Part shown: positions 62,564 through 64,000 of the stretch, one piece after another | Layout of the letters: each line of letters begins with the position of its first letter | How positions within the stretch are numbered: the first letter of the stretch is position 1 | Assembly (NCBI RefSeq): GCF_963678975.1 | Contig: NC_089281.1 | Span: 27,983,151-28,047,150 of the forward strand | Direction of reading: 5' to 3' | From: Dysidea avara | Lineage: Eukaryota; Porifera; Demospongiae; Dictyoceratida; Dysideidae | Length of the DNA stretch: 64,000 nucleotides | Notes under the pieces: generated by a model | Databases searched by the model: none | What the model was told of the DNA's origin: nothing | The model's input: only the letters and a program-made list of their open reading frames with translations | Program-made: the position numbers and the translations under genes

Positions 62564-64000
62564 CTAGCATGTGTTTGGCACTGATACAGTTACACAGTTT
62601 TGTTTGGTAAGGGGAAGCAGTTTTAGTCCATTCTTTCTGGCCTCTATTGAACAAGTAGAATTTCCTGCACAACAGAAGTCCACAGAAGTTCGATTTGCCT
62701 TGACTGGTGATTGAGCTACTCTTTCTTCTACATTAGGCTTTATATGAGTTTCTGACTTTGATAAAAGTGAGATAGTTTCTTCTGACATAGGTGAAGTTCT
62801 TTTTCCACTAGCTGCATTCTTAAGATGAAGCACTGATTGATGGTTAAACTGTAGTTGTTGTTGAAATGCTAGTAGCTGTCCCATGAAACTCAGGTTAGGT
62901 GCAACACATGATCTCTTGGATTTCAAGTAATCGAATGCAATCTGTAACTCCCAGCACAAGTGTTTCATCAGATAGGCAATACACACAGTTGCTGATCGTG
63001 AAATCCCAGCCATGCAGTGTACAAAAGTGCATCCACCTTTATGCCTCACTGAATCTGTACAAGAAAACACAAACAACATTGTAACAACATGTCTGAAAAT
63101 GTAGGACTCTATTGACAACATAGAAATGTGCTGATATGCATAAACTGTGAATTGAAACAGATACAAGTGTTCACAAGCCACAACAACTCAACATACCTAT
63201 AAATTCTATAGCTGAATTGAGTTGTGATAACAAGTCAGCATGGTGGTTATCGAGTACACAGATCTGTTTGTATTCAAAACTACTTTCAAAATATTTAGGA
63301 GCGTTGCTTGACACATTGAGGACAGCCGTTACACCCAATTCCTTCAACAGCCTTTGGTTAGCTGCATTCTCTGCATTTCCAATATACAGGTACGGAAGAA
63401 CTTGAGATGGTGGCCTAGATCTTATCTCTTCTTGGTAACTTTGAATGTTGCAATGTCCAGTTGGACGACTGTTCTTGTGTTCACCAAGTGGAAAAGAAAG
63501 ACTTGGTTTCTTTCTGGGTGTACTGGGTGAAGCAGTGACCCCAGTTCCTTTACAGAAATGACAACATCTTCTACAAAACTCTTCAAATCCTCCTATATAC
63601 ACAAGAAACCAAATAGGTAATGACACATGACCTTGACAACATACGGGGAAAGTCATATGATTTCATAGTAAGTCAGGAAGATTATTTAATGAAGTGTGAA
63701 ACCACATAAAATCACTACAAATACAAATAGTGATATTATCATATTAGCTTGCTTGTGAAAACAACTTAAATAAAAATTTAACAACTCAGGTGGCAATTGC
63801 TAAGGTATTGCAAAACACTGCTACACCCACAGGTCTCACCCTACATACACACATACACATACCACACACAGCATGTTAGATAATCTCCTTACCATCAATG
63901 TACAGTATTGGGTTGGCTGTGCTTGGTTGCAACATTTCAACATACAAGTGAACATCTTTGTGGATGTTTTGCTTGGTGGACGATTCGTCATAGAGCACCA
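62564..64000 (-). CDS. Dual-specificity (MAP kinase) phosphatase, 3' part
   Basis: MKP-type DUSPs dephosphorylate Thr and Tyr of MAP kinases. Visible exons: 64000-63893 (continues off the right edge), 63592-63197, 63054-62564, in phase. The first visible exon is the end of a rhodanese/MAPK-binding domain (YDESSTKQNIHKDVH, then ILYIDGGFEEF). Then a linker with paired cysteines (CRRCCHFCKG) and PSTPRKKPS, and the DUSP domain: LPYLYIGNAENAANQRLLK, VLNVSSNAPKYFE, general-acid region VLDNHHADL, signature HCMAGISRSATVCIAYLMK (HCx5R), PNLSFMGQLLAFQQQL. The ~100-residue tail is low-similarity and ends NTC. Rhodanese plus DUSP order fits MKPs. Which MKP subgroup cannot be told without the N-terminus. 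Confidence 0.92.

Overview
The window is animal nuclear DNA: AT-rich, intron-dense, with short GT-AG introns, compact spacing and many small DNA transposons. The genes are conserved metazoan families. The small introns, tight head-to-head genes and MITE load suggest an early-branching invertebrate such as a demosponge. That placement is inference from style, not from a diagnostic gene.

Layout. Minus strand 1506-15320 holds the 5' two-fifths of VPS8 (24 exons in consistent phase; the 3' part lies off the left edge). It is head-to-head with a plus-strand PLEKHA1/2 (TAPP) dual-PH gene at 15446-21336. Next come an intronless glutathione S-transferase (22383-23060, minus) and its decayed tandem copy (23535-24168). 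GPAM/GPAT1 (26 exons, 25813-35090, minus) is complete and head-to-head with a broken THAP-domain gene or transposon remnant (35246-37560, plus). An FKBPL-like TPR gene (37862-38686, minus) and LHPP phosphatase (38753-42612, plus) share a gap of only 66 bp between their start codons. Then come two tandem arsenite methyltransferase genes with identical exon structure (AS3MT-1 42825-46832; AS3MT-2 54006-58702) and a degraded third copy (about 60046-61883). The window ends in the 3' part of a MAP-kinase-phosphatase type DUSP gene (62564-64000, minus).

Repeats. Most non-coding space is DNA-transposon derivatives with readable target-site duplications (TSDs). hAT-like MITEs with 8-bp TSDs occur in the THAP intron, AS3MT-2 introns 1 and 7, a GPAM intron and an exon of the AS3MT pseudogene. 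A second family has CATAGATA termini and 7-bp TSDs; two of its members sit side by side, the nearer ending about 0.2 kb upstream of AS3MT-2. There are long foldback MITEs, a tRNA-derived SINE family, a truncated LINE with reverse-transcriptase motifs, and a short dispersed doublet motif I do not recognise.

Most worth a second look: (1) exons 2-3 of the two AS3MT genes are identical over 288 nt while flanking introns differ, which suggests gene conversion; (2) AS3MT-2 has glycine where the family has an arsenic-binding cysteine (human Cys206); (3) GT microsatellites begin exactly at several 5' splice sites; (4) the TSD of a MITE duplicated a splice acceptor; (5) the dispersed 'TGACTGCTCTATTAGAG' doublet. 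I found no prokaryotic-type system, CRISPR array, intact tRNA or rRNA, and no retroviral or LTR element.
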